Below the pieces are notes generated by a model. That model ran no database searches. It was not told where the DNA came from and was given only the letters and a program-made list of their open reading frames with translations. From the NCBI GenBank assembly GCA_002631855.1, contig NTLF01000022.1, forward strand, positions 1-64,000: a stretch of 64,000 nt of DNA, written 5' to 3'. Of the stretch, positions 10,108-19,676 are shown piece after piece. Position 1 is the first letter of the stretch; each line of letters starts with the position of its first letter. The translations under genes and the position numbers were made by a program. The stretch comes from Zunongwangia sp. ESRF-bin46 (GTDB taxonomy: Bacteria; Bacteroidota; Bacteroidia; Flavobacteriales; Flavobacteriaceae).

Positions 10108-10134
10108 AAACTGTCAAAATAGACAGTCTTTTTT
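10108..10134 (+). terminator. terminator after the DUF922-YD gene
   Basis: ACTGTC (10110-10115) / GACAGT (10122-10127) with a 6-base loop, flanked by an A run and a T run. It lies directly against the 3' end of the opposing tRNA gene. Confidence 0.75.
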
Positions 10135-10135
10135 G

Positions 10136-10210
10136 TCGGGATGAGAGGATTCGAACCTCCGATCTCACGGCCCCCAGCCGTGCACTTTAACCGGACTAAG
10201 CTACATCCCG
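10136..10210 (-). tRNA. tRNA-Pro (anticodon GGG)
   Basis: Read on the minus strand, the acceptor stem pairs CGGGATG with CATCCCG. The anticodon stem CACGG/CCGTG encloses the 7-base loop CTGGGGG, which gives anticodon GGG with G37. The T arm contains GGTTCGAATCC. The discriminator is A, and CCA is not encoded. The first base C of the acceptor stem is typical of bacterial tRNA-Pro. It reads CCC/CCU codons and is a TrmD substrate type. Confidence 0.95.
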
Positions 10211-10272
10211 AATTGAGTGCAAAAATAATTAATTAAGATACCTGCACAAACCAAATAGAAGCTTTATTGCAT

Positions 10273-10302
10273 AAAAAAAGAGCAATATACATTGCTCTTT
10301 TT
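10273..10302 (-). terminator. terminator after the DUF4168 gene
   Basis: A 12-bp stem AAAAAGAGCAAT (10275-10286) / ATTGCTCTTTTT (10291-10302) with a 4-base loop. It is symmetric, so it could act on both strands, and it lies 29 bases past the stop of the minus-strand gene. Confidence 0.82.
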
Positions 10303-10330
10303 AATTACATAAGTATTGGGTACTAGTTTT

Positions 10331-10789
10331 CTAGTTTTGTTTTGCATTTTTCATCATAATGCTTTGAAAACGCTGCTGTAAACTTTTATCTTGTTGTAAC
10401 GCAGTACCAATAGCTTGATAACGTTCTATTGTAATTCCAGAATCGGCAACTGCTTTTTCCATTTTAGCCTCAATAGCTGGTTGCATTTTCTTGATTTCAG
10501 CCATAATCGCATCGTGCTTCTTCATCTCCGCATCTGTAGCATCTGCCTCTTGATTAGGGTTCGAAACTGCTTGTTGAATCGTAGAAAAACGCTCTACTTC
10601 CATTCCGTTATCAGTAATAACCGTTGCCATTTTCTGTTGTGCTTTCTGGTTCTCCATTTGCACTACTTGAAAAGCATCCGCAAATTTATTTAATTCAGCA
10701 TCGCTTATTTTATCTTGAGCTTGTGCAAAAGACACACCACCTAATAGGGTTACAAATAATAATAAAGTTGTTGCTTTTAATTTTGACAT
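10331..10789 (-). CDS. DUF4168 secreted protein
   Basis: A 152-residue exported protein. I start it at the ATG ending at 10789 because MSKLKATTLLLFVTLLGGVS gives a clean signal peptide ending at AQA; a longer frame upstream adds 17 residues that would bury it. The mature part has two similar segments of about 50 residues, each with helix-rich ERF/ERY-Q motifs (FADAFQVVQ ... ERYQAIGTALQQD), which fit DUF4168. The function of the family is unknown; it is periplasmic or envelope-associated. A hairpin terminator follows. Confidence 0.82.
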   Translation of the reverse strand: MSKLKATTLLLFVTLLGGVSFAQAQDKISDAELNKFADAFQVVQMENQKAQQKMATVITDNGMEVERFSTIQQAVSNPNQEADATDAEMKKHDAIMAEIKKMQPAIEAKMEKAVADSGITIERYQAIGTALQQDKSLQQRFQSIMMKNAKQN

Positions 10790-10946
10790 TATTCCGTTTT
10801 TTAATTTATTAATGTATAAGGCACAATGGTAACCAAACATATTCCGAATTAAAAATAATGCCTACTCATTTTGGGTGTTTTTAAAAAACATTTAACAAAA
10901 TAAGGCTCTAGTTTTTACATTTACTAATAAAATTAACGTCAACTTT

Positions 10947-12488
10947 TTATAACGGAATATTTCCATGTTTACGTTTAGGCCTTTCTACCGTTTTGGTTTC
11001 CAACATTGAAAAAGATTTTAAAAGCTTTCTTCTTGTTTCTTTTGGCTGAATTACTTCGTCTATAAATCCACGTTGCGCAGCTTTAAATGGATTAGCGAAT
11101 TTCTCTGCATATTCGGCTTCTTTTTCTGAAAGTTTCAACTCTGGATCATCTGCAGCAGCAATTTCTTTTCTGAAAATAATCTCACTGGCTCCCTTTGCTC
11201 CCATTACGGCAATTTCGGCCGTAGGCCAAGCATAGTTCATATCCGCTCCAATATGTTTACTGTTCATAACGTCATACGCACCTCCATAGGCCTTTCTTGT
11301 AATAACCGTAACTCTTGGCACCGTTGCTTCGCTTAACGCATACAATAGTTTAGCTCCGTTTAAAATGATACCGTTCCATTCTTGATCGGTTCCCGGTAAA
11401 AAGCCTGGTACATCCACCAATACTAATAGCGGAATATTAAAAGCATCGCAAAAACGGGTAAAACGTGCTCCCTTTTTACTGCTATCCACATCGAGAACGC
11501 CGGCAAGGCTCATTGGCTGATTGGCAACAATACCAATACTTCTTCCACCTAATCTGGCAAAACCGACAATAATATTATCGGCATAATCTTTATGTACTTC
11601 AAAAAAGGAATCTTTATCTATGATACCGCCAATTACCGTATGCATATCGTACGGCTTGTTTGAAGAATCTGGCACAATGCTTTCTAATTCTTCTCGCACC
11701 TCATCCCCCATTTCATAGGGAAGAGATTCGGGTGCAGTTTGGTTATTTTGCGGCAAATAGCTTAGTAATTGTTTTATCTGCTCTAAGCATACAATATCGT
11801 TACTCGCTGTAAAGTGCGTTACCCCACTTTTTGTTGCGTGAGTATGAGCGCCACCTAATTCTTCTGAAGTTACATTTTCATTCGTTACAGTTTTCACTAC
11901 GTTAGGTCCCGTTACAAACATATAACTACTGTCTTGTACCATCATCGTAAAATCGGTCATCGCTGGGGAATATACGGCTCCACCGGCGCAAGGCCCCATT
12001 ATTGCTGAAATCTGCGGAATCACTCCAGAAGACTGCACGTTTCGGTAAAAAATATCGGCATAACCACCTAACGAACGTACCCCTTCTTGAATTCGGGCCC
12101 CACCTGAATCATTAAGCCCAATTAAAGGGGCTCCTACCCGTAAGGCATGATCCATAATTTTACAAATTTTCTCTGCGTGTGTTTCAGATAAAGCACCACC
12201 AAATACAGTGAAATCTTGGGCAAACACGTAAATAAGTCGGTTGTCTATTGTTCCGTATCCAGTTACAACTCCATCACCGTAATATGTTTGTTTTTCCATA
12301 CCAAAATCGGTGGTACGGTGAGTAACAAGAATGCCCATTTCTTCAAAAGAGCCTTCGTCTAATAGATATTCTATTCGCTCACGCGCTGTGAGTTTCTTCT
12401 TTTCGTGTTGTTTTTCTATTCTTTTTTCGCCTCCGCCTAATTTTGCTTCGGCTATCTTTTTCTGTAATTCTTTATTCGTATCGCTCAT
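10947..12488 (-). CDS. acyl-CoA carboxylase carboxyltransferase (beta) subunit, propionyl-CoA type
   Basis: A 513-residue carboxyltransferase that moves CO2 from carboxybiotin to an acyl-CoA. Both crotonase-like halves are present: the N-terminal half has [20 protein letters not shown] (about 18-37) and GGARIQEGV, and the C-terminal half has [14 protein letters not shown] and [10 protein letters not shown]. Length and motifs fit the PccB family. It is the last gene of a minus-strand operon with a biotin carboxylase and a biotin carrier protein, giving a complete enzyme. With the mutase genes 10 kb away, propionyl-CoA to methylmalonyl-CoA is the likely main reaction, though such enzymes can also accept acetyl-CoA. 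Confidence 0.93.
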   Translation of the reverse strand: MSDTNKELQKKIAEAKLGGGEKRIEKQHEKKKLTARERIEYLLDEGSFEEMGILVTHRTTDFGMEKQTYYGDGVVTGYGTIDNRLIYVFAQDFTVFGGALSETHAEKICKIMDHALRVGAPLIGLNDSGGARIQEGVRSLGGYADIFYRNVQSSGVIPQISAIMGPCAGGAVYSPAMTDFTMMVQDSSYMFVTGPNVVKTVTNENVTSEELGGAHTHATKSGVTHFTASNDIVCLEQIKQLLSYLPQNNQTAPESLPYEMGDEVREELESIVPDSSNKPYDMHTVIGGIIDKDSFFEVHKDYADNIIVGFARLGGRSIGIVANQPMSLAGVLDVDSSKKGARFTRFCDAFNIPLLVLVDVPGFLPGTDQEWNGIILNGAKLLYALSEATVPRVTVITRKAYGGAYDVMNSKHIGADMNYAWPTAEIAVMGAKGASEIIFRKEIAAADDPELKLSEKEAEYAEKFANPFKAAQRGFIDEVIQPKETRRKLLKSFSMLETKTVERPKRKHGNIPL

Positions 12489-12502
12489 AAACTCTATCGC
12501 TA

Positions 12503-13951
12503 TTAATGTTTTGGTACTCGTAATTGCTCCACTTCTTTCAGGTAGGTTTTCAAAGCAATTTTAGCTGCTATTTCGGCTTCTTCTTTTATTTCTTCTTTTA
12601 GTAAATCTTCGGAATAAAATTTCTTCACAAAATGCGTATCAAAATTCCCACTTCGGAAAGCTTCATGCTCGCAAACAAATTTCCCGAAAGGCAAGGTAGT
12701 ACTTACCCCTTCTACTTCATAAGCAGCAATAGCTTCAATCATATGTTGAATGGCTTCGTTACGGGTTTTTCCGTAGGTAATCAGCTTGGCCAACATAGGA
12801 TCGTATTGAATAGGAACTTCCATTCCTTCTTCAAAACCATCGTCCATTCTAATGTGTTTTCCTTTTGGTGGTTGATACACATCTAATGTACCCACACTCG
12901 GCATAAAATTATCAAGGGAATCTTCTGCATACACACGCAACTCGAGAGCGTGACCGTTTATTTCTAAATCCTCTTGTGTAAACGATAGTTCTTGTCCGTC
13001 GGCTATTTTAATTTGCTCTTCTACTAGATCGATTCCGGTTATCCATTCGGTTACTGGATGTTCCACTTGTAGACGCGTATTCATTTCTAAAAAGTAGAAG
13101 TTATGATTTTCATCGAGCAAAAACTCAACCGTTCCGGCACCTACATAATCACAAGCCTTAGCTACTTTTATCGCTGCTTCGCCCATTTTTTGGCGTAATT
13201 GAGGTGTTAAAACCGCAGAAGGTGCTTCTTCTACAACTTTTTGATGTCTTCGTTGTACACTACATTCACGTTCAAATAAATGCAACACATTACCGTGTGT
13301 ATCGGCTAATACTTGAATTTCAATATGTCGTGGCGATGCAACGTACTTTTCAATAAAAACGGCACCATTACCAAAGGCAGATTCGGCTTCACTAATAGCT
13401 CGTTTCATTTGTTCGGCCAGTTCTTTTTCCTCTTCTACAACACGCATCCCTTTTCCACCACCACCAGCAGCGGCTTTTATTAAAATAGGGAATCCAATAT
13501 CTTTTGCAATTTTTGTTACTTTCTCTACATCGGTAATAGCTTCGTCTATTCCAGGTACCATTGGGATATCGTAATCTTTCACAGCATCTTTAGCCGCCAA
13601 CTTGTCCCCCATTACTTTAATAGCGTACGATTTTGGACCAACGAAAATCAATCCTGCTTTTTCTATTGCTTCAGCAAAATCTGCATTTTCACTTAAAAAT
13701 CCGTAACCAGGATGTATCGCATCAGCTCCTAACTCTTTTGCTGTTTCAATAATCAAATCACCTTTTAGATAAGACTCTGAAGAAGGTGGCGGGCCAATAC
13801 ATACGGCTTCATCTGCAAATTTAACGTGTGGGGCATTGCGGTCTGCTTCCGAAAAAACAGCTACCGTTTTCAAGCCCATATTTCGAGCGGTTTTCATAAC
13901 GCGAAGGGCAATTTCCCCTCGGTTAGCAACCAATATTTTTTTAATATCCAT
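12503..13951 (-). CDS. biotin carboxylase subunit of acyl-CoA carboxylase
   Basis: A 482-residue ATP-grasp enzyme that carboxylates biotin using ATP and bicarbonate. Visible features are the N-terminal [15 protein letters not shown], the glycine-rich ATP loop GGGGKGM (163-169) and the active-site run [14 protein letters not shown] (about 290-303). Its start codon overlaps the stop of the carrier protein gene by one base (TAATG). The carboxyltransferase starts 14 bases downstream. It differs from the single fatty-acid-synthesis AccC only by context, so assignment to the propionyl-CoA type complex rests on the operon. Confidence 0.93.
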   Translation of the reverse strand: MDIKKILVANRGEIALRVMKTARNMGLKTVAVFSEADRNAPHVKFADEAVCIGPPPSSESYLKGDLIIETAKELGADAIHPGYGFLSENADFAEAIEKAGLIFVGPKSYAIKVMGDKLAAKDAVKDYDIPMVPGIDEAITDVEKVTKIAKDIGFPILIKAAAGGGGKGMRVVEEEKELAEQMKRAISEAESAFGNGAVFIEKYVASPRHIEIQVLADTHGNVLHLFERECSVQRRHQKVVEEAPSAVLTPQLRQKMGEAAIKVAKACDYVGAGTVEFLLDENHNFYFLEMNTRLQVEHPVTEWITGIDLVEEQIKIADGQELSFTQEDLEINGHALELRVYAEDSLDNFMPSVGTLDVYQPPKGKHIRMDDGFEEGMEVPIQYDPMLAKLITYGKTRNEAIQHMIEAIAAYEVEGVSTTLPFGKFVCEHEAFRSGNFDTHFVKKFYSEDLLKEEIKEEAEIAAKIALKTYLKEVEQLRVPKH

Positions 13952-14439
13952 TAGTCTTCTAGTTCAATTAACAATGCGTTTTTATCTACCGTTTCTCCGG
14001 TGGCAATGTGTACCGCTTTTACCACACCATCTCTAGGTGCGCCTAAGGCATTTTCCATCTTCATAGCTTCCAGCACACAAAGGGAATCGCCTTCACTCAC
14101 CGTATCGCCTGCTTTTACGTTTACTTCTAAAATTAATCCCGGCATTGGGGCGTGAATTTCATTTTCAATTGAATCATTCCCCAAAGAAAGTCCCATTTCA
14201 GTAATAAGGGCATCGAGTTCGTTTTCAATTTTAACAGTATACCTATTTCCGTTTACTTTAATCGTATAGGTTCTATTAAGTAGGTCTTTGGAAATCACCT
14301 CGGCAGTGACCGATTTGTTTTTTTGAAGTAGGTGTACTTTATTTTTTGTTTCAGAAACGCTATCTAACGTTTCTATGTCATCGCCAGGTATCGAGAACTC
14401 AAACGAGTCATTAACCACGGCTTTATAAGTTGCACTCAT
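13951..14439 (-). CDS. biotin carboxyl carrier protein of acyl-CoA carboxylase
   Basis: A 162-residue carrier. Biotinylation is expected at Lys127 in EAMKMEN. The preceding APMPGLILEV is the usual start of the biotinyl domain (about 95-162). The N-terminal 90 residues resemble the beta-barrel linker seen in propionyl-CoA and oxaloacetate carboxylase carriers. I start at the ATG ending at 14439; the upstream in-frame ATG adds a cysteine-rich hydrophobic stretch unlike the family and lies in the promoter region shared with the divergent yebC gene. It is the first gene of the carboxylase operon. Confidence 0.92.
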   Translation of the reverse strand: MSATYKAVVNDSFEFSIPGDDIETLDSVSETKNKVHLLQKNKSVTAEVISKDLLNRTYTIKVNGNRYTVKIENELDALITEMGLSLGNDSIENEIHAPMPGLILEVNVKAGDTVSEGDSLCVLEAMKMENALGAPRDGVVKAVHIATGETVDKNALLIELED

Positions 14440-14597
14440 AGAAAAGAATTTTCCGTAAAGATACGGTTTTGAAAAATTGGTACAAAGAATGTAAAAAACG
14501 CAAATTGAAAAATTCATCTTTTCAGAAAACTTTAAGAAAATGTATTTTTAAGAAATTGAAAAAACAAGTAGGTTTTACTTTTTAAATTTCTCAAACT

Positions 14598-15359
14598 ATG
14601 GCAGGACACAGTAAATGGGCAAATATTAAACACCGAAAGGGCGCACAGGATAAAAAACGCGCTAAGCAATTTACCCGGGTAATTAAAGAAATTACCGTTG
14701 CAATAAAGGAAAACAACCAAAATGGCGATCCGGAGACCAATCCGTCTTTGCGTAACGCCATACAAAATGCCAAAGGTGTCAATATGCCTAAAGACACCAT
14801 TGAACGGGCTATAAAAAAGGCTTCGGGCGCTGATGCTGACAGCTATGAAAAAATGACTTTTGAAGGCTACGGACCTCACGGTATTGCTTTTTACGTAGAG
14901 TGCACCACCGATAACACCAACCGTACCGTAGCTTCGGTTCGTTCTATTTTCACAAAGCATAATGGTAGTTTGGGCACAAATGGTTCGTTGGAATTTCTAT
15001 TTGACCGAAAAGGTGTTTTTACTTTGAAAAAAGAAGGGTTGGATTGGGATTTGGAAGAATTGCAATTAGAGTTAATTGAAGCTGGCGCCACTAAGTTTGA
15101 AAATGAAGACGACTTTTTTGTAATCTATACCAATTTTACTGATTTCGGTAGGATGTCAGAAAAACTAGAATCTTTATCTATTGAAACCCACAACGCCAAA
15201 TTGCAACGAATCCCCTTAAATACAGAAACCTTACCCGTTGATGAAGCAAAGCAAATTGTGAACCTCATTGAAGCGTTTGAAGACGATGACGATGTACAAG
15301 ACGTGTTTCATAACCTAGAAATGACCGATGAACTGGAAGCCGCTTTAGAGGAAGATTAA
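14598..15359 (+). CDS. yebC: YebC/PmpR-family regulatory protein
   Basis: A 253-residue cytosolic protein starting with the invariant MAGHSKWANIKHRKGAQDKK. The second and third domains contain the FEGYGPHG and LFDRKGVF segments of the family. YebC proteins have been described both as DNA-binding regulators and as ribosome-associated factors that relieve stalling at proline runs, so the gene name PmpR should not be taken literally. It is divergent from the carboxylase operon. A weak -7 box TATTTTTA lies at 14543-14550. Confidence 0.95.
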   Translation: MAGHSKWANIKHRKGAQDKKRAKQFTRVIKEITVAIKENNQNGDPETNPSLRNAIQNAKGVNMPKDTIERAIKKASGADADSYEKMTFEGYGPHGIAFYVECTTDNTNRTVASVRSIFTKHNGSLGTNGSLEFLFDRKGVFTLKKEGLDWDLEELQLELIEAGATKFENEDDFFVIYTNFTDFGRMSEKLESLSIETHNAKLQRIPLNTETLPVDEAKQIVNLIEAFEDDDDVQDVFHNLEMTDELEAALEED

Positions 15360-15602
15360 AAACACTTTATATAAAATGCTGCAAACAAGTTTGAAAAATA
15401 GCAAACGAAGTATAATAGCTGCTTTTATCTTAATTTTTATTATTAATACTTTTTATTATTAGCTAACGACGTAAATGGTTTTGAACCTACCAAAATATCT
15501 GAAAATTTATGCCACAGCTTTTCACAGTTTATCATTAGTAGGATGTTGTTTAAACCTGCGACGATCTGTGGCCTTTAAAATTATTTCTGATTATATAACA
15601 AT

Positions 15603-16085
15603 TTAGTCTTTATTAGATCCCGGCATTGCATCTATAGGCTCTTCAAAAGCTATAAATAGAACACAGGGTTCATCCGACAGGCACGAGGCTGTATGCGGGC
15701 GTTCGGCTGGGCCATATGCGTAGTCGCCTGCCTGTAATACTTCTGGAGCCTGCCCGTCATAGTTTACCCGCATCATTCCTGATATCAACACCATACGCTC
15801 AGGTGAGTTATGCCAGTGTCGGGGCACAGATGTATTTCCTTTCATCTTGAACAAGATATCAGTATTTGGTTTTTTGGGATTGCCGTGCAACACGGTAATA
15901 TTACATCCATCGCCCATAAAAGAAGGGCAAGGACCCCATTTCAGGTCTTCGTCACTGGCATTCCTAACGATTGCATTTTCGGTTGTACCGCTGCCTTGTC
16001 CTCTAACCATGTAACCACTGCAAATAAGCAAGAGGACTAGTATCGTTTCTGTTAAATTTGGTAATCGAAATTTTAAATTTTTCAT
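15603..16085 (-). CDS. secreted cupin-domain protein
   Basis: A 160-residue protein with an N-terminal hydrophobic signal (about 10-28, ending near GQG). The cupin barrel shows HWHNSPERMVLISG (motif 1, with the metal-binding His residues and Glu) and, further on, GDYAYGPAERPHTASC (motif 2). The usual metal site is therefore intact. Substrate is unknown; ChrR/anti-sigma-like or small-molecule dioxygenase-like cupins look similar. It lies 37 bases downstream of the flavoenzyme gene on the same strand, so co-transcription and a linked role in oxidation of a small molecule are plausible. Confidence 0.82.
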   Translation of the reverse strand: MKNLKFRLPNLTETILVLLLICSGYMVRGQGSGTTENAIVRNASDEDLKWGPCPSFMGDGCNITVLHGNPKKPNTDILFKMKGNTSVPRHWHNSPERMVLISGMMRVNYDGQAPEVLQAGDYAYGPAERPHTASCLSDEPCVLFIAFEEPIDAMPGSNKD

Positions 16086-16122
16086 AGTTTCTAAATTTTA
16101 GATTTATTTTTAGTTATTATAC

Positions 16123-17493
16123 TTATGCTGGTTTTATATTCTGGTTAATCCGAAAGAAATTTTCTGGATCATATTTTGCTTTAACCTTCTGTAACCGCTG
16201 ATAGTTTTCACCATAGGAAGCCTTGACCCGTTCATCACCTTCTTTCATTAAAAAATTAACATAAGCCGCTCCAGCACTATAAGGATAGGTGGCCTCCCAA
16301 AGGTCTAGAGCCCAGCTTTTTATTTTGTCGGTGTCAGTCGGGTCTGTTGCTACACCTGCAATTACCATCGACCAATTTACGTCACGATGTTTCCAGGCTG
16401 TTTCCGTGGCATTTTTATTATGTACTGCACCATTAATCGGATACAAGTGCATAGTAGAAAGTGACGTAGGCACTTCTGCATAATTGAGATGCTTAGTTAT
16501 GGCCTCATCTGACAATTCATTTACAAAATCCCCTTTCCAATACCACTGCAAACCGGGACAGTATAGCTCGTCAAACATACTCTGCAATTTCGGGTATGGC
16601 ATTGAGCCAACATGCTCAAACAAAGGTTTGGCAACATTTCGTGCTTCTTGCAAAAACGTCTCGGTATCTTCCTCTGAACCCATAACACACCACATTAGCC
16701 CACAAACTTTTTCGCCGTGAAGTTCTGGCGGGAATGGATCACCGGGCACCTCAGCAGTTAAGAAAAAGGCATATACATCGTTTGGTGCTTTGGGTAGCCA
16801 GTCACGATACCATTTCATTATTTTTTCCGTTTGGCTGATTGGCCACATCATAGGACCTGCTACAACTTGATCTACAGGATGGAGATTGTACTTAAAAGAG
16901 GTCACAACTCCAAAATTTCCACCACCCCCACGAAGTGCCCAAAAGAGCTCTTTGTTTTCCGTTTCACTGGCAGTTACAAAACTTCCGTCAGCAAGGACTA
17001 CATCGGCTTCAATCAAGTTATCGACAGTCAATCCGTATTTTCTGCTAAGGTAACCATGGCCGCCACCCAATGTAAGCCCAGCAATTCCCGTAGTCGAAAT
17101 AACTCCACTAACTGTAGCAAGACCAAAAGCATGGGAAGCGTGATCGACATCTGCCCAAGTGCAACCAGCTTCAGCTCGTACAGTTTTGGCTTCGGGGTTA
17201 ACGCGCACTCCTTTCATATTTGATACATCGATTACCAGTCCGTCATCTACCAGGGCAAGTCCCGGGCCATTGTGGCCACCACCTAATATGGATGTGGGCA
17301 GGTTGTTTTCCCTTGCAAATTTTACACAGGTAATGACATCCGCCACGTTTCTGCATTTGGCAATACACGAGGGTTTTTTATCAATCATGGCATTGTAAAT
17401 AGTTCGAGCTTCATCGTATTTTTCATCATCGGGACTTATTAATATCCCCCTCAATTGAGTCTTTAATGTTTCTATTTTATCTTTTGTAATCAT
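16123..17493 (-). CDS. FAD-linked oxidoreductase, berberine-bridge-enzyme type
   Basis: A 456-residue flavoprotein of the VAO/PCMH fold. The FAD domain begins at about residue 40, and the histidine of SILGGGHNGPG is the conserved covalent 8-alpha FAD attachment site. The second flavin loop reads GLTLGGGHGYLSRKYG. The cysteine that makes FAD bicovalent in plant berberine bridge enzymes appears to be replaced (GVISTTG), so single covalent attachment is predicted. The C-terminal BBE motif is YDPENFFRINQNI. No export signal is seen. Family members oxidise sugars, alkaloids or alcohols; the substrate here is unknown. Confidence 0.9.
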   Translation of the reverse strand: MITKDKIETLKTQLRGILISPDDEKYDEARTIYNAMIDKKPSCIAKCRNVADVITCVKFARENNLPTSILGGGHNGPGLALVDDGLVIDVSNMKGVRVNPEAKTVRAEAGCTWADVDHASHAFGLATVSGVISTTGIAGLTLGGGHGYLSRKYGLTVDNLIEADVVLADGSFVTASETENKELFWALRGGGGNFGVVTSFKYNLHPVDQVVAGPMMWPISQTEKIMKWYRDWLPKAPNDVYAFFLTAEVPGDPFPPELHGEKVCGLMWCVMGSEEDTETFLQEARNVAKPLFEHVGSMPYPKLQSMFDELYCPGLQWYWKGDFVNELSDEAITKHLNYAEVPTSLSTMHLYPINGAVHNKNATETAWKHRDVNWSMVIAGVATDPTDTDKIKSWALDLWEATYPYSAGAAYVNFLMKEGDERVKASYGENYQRLQKVKAKYDPENFFRINQNIKPA

Positions 17494-17747
17494 TTATCAA
17501 TATTTTTTGATGGATTTATTTGTCCAGTTTATGTTCTGGACTTTAGCAAGATGAAAGGTTAAGTTTGAAACAAAAAGAAATAGCACATATAAACCGTGCA
17601 CAATCAGTTTATTACATGTGTATAACTTAAACAAGATGTTAAAAAAAGGTATACAATAGGTAGACAATGGTTTGTAAAAAATTGAAAATCAATTATTTAT
17701 AAATAAATATTATTCTATGTTTAATTTGAGGGTGAAGGTAATACGGC

Positions 17748-19430
17748 CTACTTTCCAGTTTGAAGAAGAAAGGAAAAAAGGTCTTCATCAGATTCTAATC
17801 TTAACTTTTTACGAAGTCGATAACGAGCCGTTTTTACACTATCGGGTGAAATACCTAAAATTTCTGAAATTTCTTTACTGTTTAAGTTAAGTCTTATAAG
17901 CTTGCATAATTTCAGGTCATTGGCTGTAAGTTCAGGATACTTAGCTGTTAGTTTTTGGTCAAAACCAATGTAAACCGACTCAAACAGTCGTTTAAAATCT
18001 TCCCAATCTTTATCGAAAAGTTGCTCTTGTTTTAAAATATTGCCCAGATTTTTAATAATATCTATCCGCTCCTTTTCCGAAGCATTTTTCGCTATTTTCA
18101 ATTGCTGTTTCAAATCCTCTATCAGTTCGTTCTTTTTAACAAAGTTCAAGGTATATGCTGTAAGCTCTCGGTTTTTATGTTCTATCTTTTGTTCAAGTTC
18201 TTTTTGTTTTAACCTGGCGTTTTCCGAAGTGGTATCTGTCAGCTCTTTTTGTGAAAGGATAAGTTGTTGCTTTTTTCTCAAGAGTTCTTTGCTTTTTCTT
18301 TTATCTCTTATGCGGGCACGGAATACTAAAAAGGTTATCGCTGATAGTAACACCCCGCCAACGATCAATCCCCAAATAATTAGTTTGTTTTTTTCTTCAT
18401 TTTCCTGCAACAGGCTTAGCCTCTTTGTTTTTGTCTCCAATTGGTTTCTAAATTCCGTTGCTGCCAATTGTTTTGATTTTTCAGTGTTGAAGATCGAATC
18501 TTTCAAAGCATTATAGTGGTCATAGTAAATAAATGCTTTTGCAAAACTGTCCTGTTCTTTTTTGAGTTCTTTTAATTCGTAATAAGACTGAAGTTCAAAT
18601 TTTTTTAAATTATGCTGCTTTGCCTTGCTAAGGCTCAATTTTAAGTGCTGTTCAGATAAGTCGAGGTCCCCATCCAACCGAAGTAGCTTTCCATAAAGTA
18701 CCAAATTATTTATTCGCCCATAAGTGTCATTGATTTCGTTCCCCAACATAATGGATTTCCTTAAATTATCAAAGGCAAGTTCATTATTGCCTTCGGACAT
18801 ATAAAGTAATGCCAGCCGGTTGTGTACTTCAGAAATGCCATATTTAAAATTTTTTTTCTGATGGATTTTCAAAGCGTTTTCGAGATATTCTTTGGCTTCA
18901 TAATAAATACCTTTTTCAATAAGTATCGTAGCTATTTTTGTGTATGTAGTACCTATTCGGCCTTTTAACCCCAATGCTGAAAATTTATCGATGGCTTTGT
19001 TATAGTATTCCATCGCAGTATCATAATCCTGAATGTCGGCATAAACCATCCCAGTATTCAAAAGAACGTTGGCCAATCCACTGTCATCCTTTAGTTTGGT
19101 GTACTTTTGCTTTGCTTTTAAAAGATGGGAAAGAGCAGCGGTTATTTCTCCTTGTGTCCAGTAGGCAACGCCCAGTATTCTATTGGCCTTGGCTTGTCCT
19201 TCTGGATTCTTTATTTTTTTTGAAATGGAAAGGGCTTTATTTCCATACGCAATCGATTTTTTTGAATCGATAATCCAATATTCAAAACCCAATTGATTCA
19301 ATAGTTTTACCTTCTTGATATTTTCATTAGGAGTTTTTTCTAATTCTTGTTTAAGACTATCGATTTCAGTTTGCCCGCTTAAAGGCAAAGCAGAAAAAAT
19401 CACTAAAATGAGAAAATAAAAATTACGCAT
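17748..19430 (-). CDS. TPR regulator with a C-terminal LuxR-like HTH
   Basis: A 560-residue protein. Order: signal peptide (MRNFYFLILVIFSALPLSG), about seven tetratricopeptide repeats (30-315), a membrane span (about 346-368), a coiled coil (370-460), and a helix-turn-helix with LTANDLKLCKLIRLN and SKEISEILGISPDSVKTARY (about 500-550). This one-component transmembrane regulator layout is common in Bacteroidota. It sits 254 bases upstream of the flavoenzyme/cupin pair on the same strand, so it may control them, but no operator was identified. Confidence 0.88.
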   Translation of the reverse strand: MRNFYFLILVIFSALPLSGQTEIDSLKQELEKTPNENIKKVKLLNQLGFEYWIIDSKKSIAYGNKALSISKKIKNPEGQAKANRILGVAYWTQGEITAALSHLLKAKQKYTKLKDDSGLANVLLNTGMVYADIQDYDTAMEYYNKAIDKFSALGLKGRIGTTYTKIATILIEKGIYYEAKEYLENALKIHQKKNFKYGISEVHNRLALLYMSEGNNELAFDNLRKSIMLGNEINDTYGRINNLVLYGKLLRLDGDLDLSEQHLKLSLSKAKQHNLKKFELQSYYELKELKKEQDSFAKAFIYYDHYNALKDSIFNTEKSKQLAATEFRNQLETKTKRLSLLQENEEKNKLIIWGLIVGGVLLSAITFLVFRARIRDKRKSKELLRKKQQLILSQKELTDTTSENARLKQKELEQKIEHKNRELTAYTLNFVKKNELIEDLKQQLKIAKNASEKERIDIIKNLGNILKQEQLFDKDWEDFKRLFESVYIGFDQKLTAKYPELTANDLKLCKLIRLNLNSKEISEILGISPDSVKTARYRLRKKLRLESDEDLFSFLLQTGK

Positions 19431-19598
19431 AATACCCTGATTACATATATCTTACTACCTACAAAGGTAAGGTTTAGAATAACACTTATTAAAAAGCTAT
19501 TATAAGGTAAAACCAAGTGTACTTTTTTTCCGTATATATAATTGAAGTCAGAGATCCATCAGTTAGAATGGTTAGACTTTTAAAATAATGCCCCCCGC

Positions 19599-19632
19599 AA
19601 AGTCCCTTTGGTTTATAAACCAAAGGGACTTT
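19599..19632. repeat. perfect 34-bp palindrome between divergent genes
   Basis: The 17-base arm starting AAAGTCCCTTTGG is followed directly by its exact reverse complement, with no loop. Because both neighbouring genes are transcribed away from it and neither side has a T run, it does not fit a terminator. It lies 45 bases before the sugar dehydrogenase start. An operator, a protein-binding palindrome or a small repeat element are possible. Confidence 0.8.
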
Positions 19633-19676
19633 CACATTTCACTCTAAATTAGTATCTTTTCAAAAAAAGATTTACT

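Noticed and set aside
15376-15462. A 28-residue frame ending in a hydrophobic run, after yebC
   Set aside because: It has a plausible membrane segment, but it is too short, has no clear promoter or ribosome site, and has no recognised family.
19599-19632. Terminator
   Set aside because: Both flanking genes point away from it and there is no T run on either strand.
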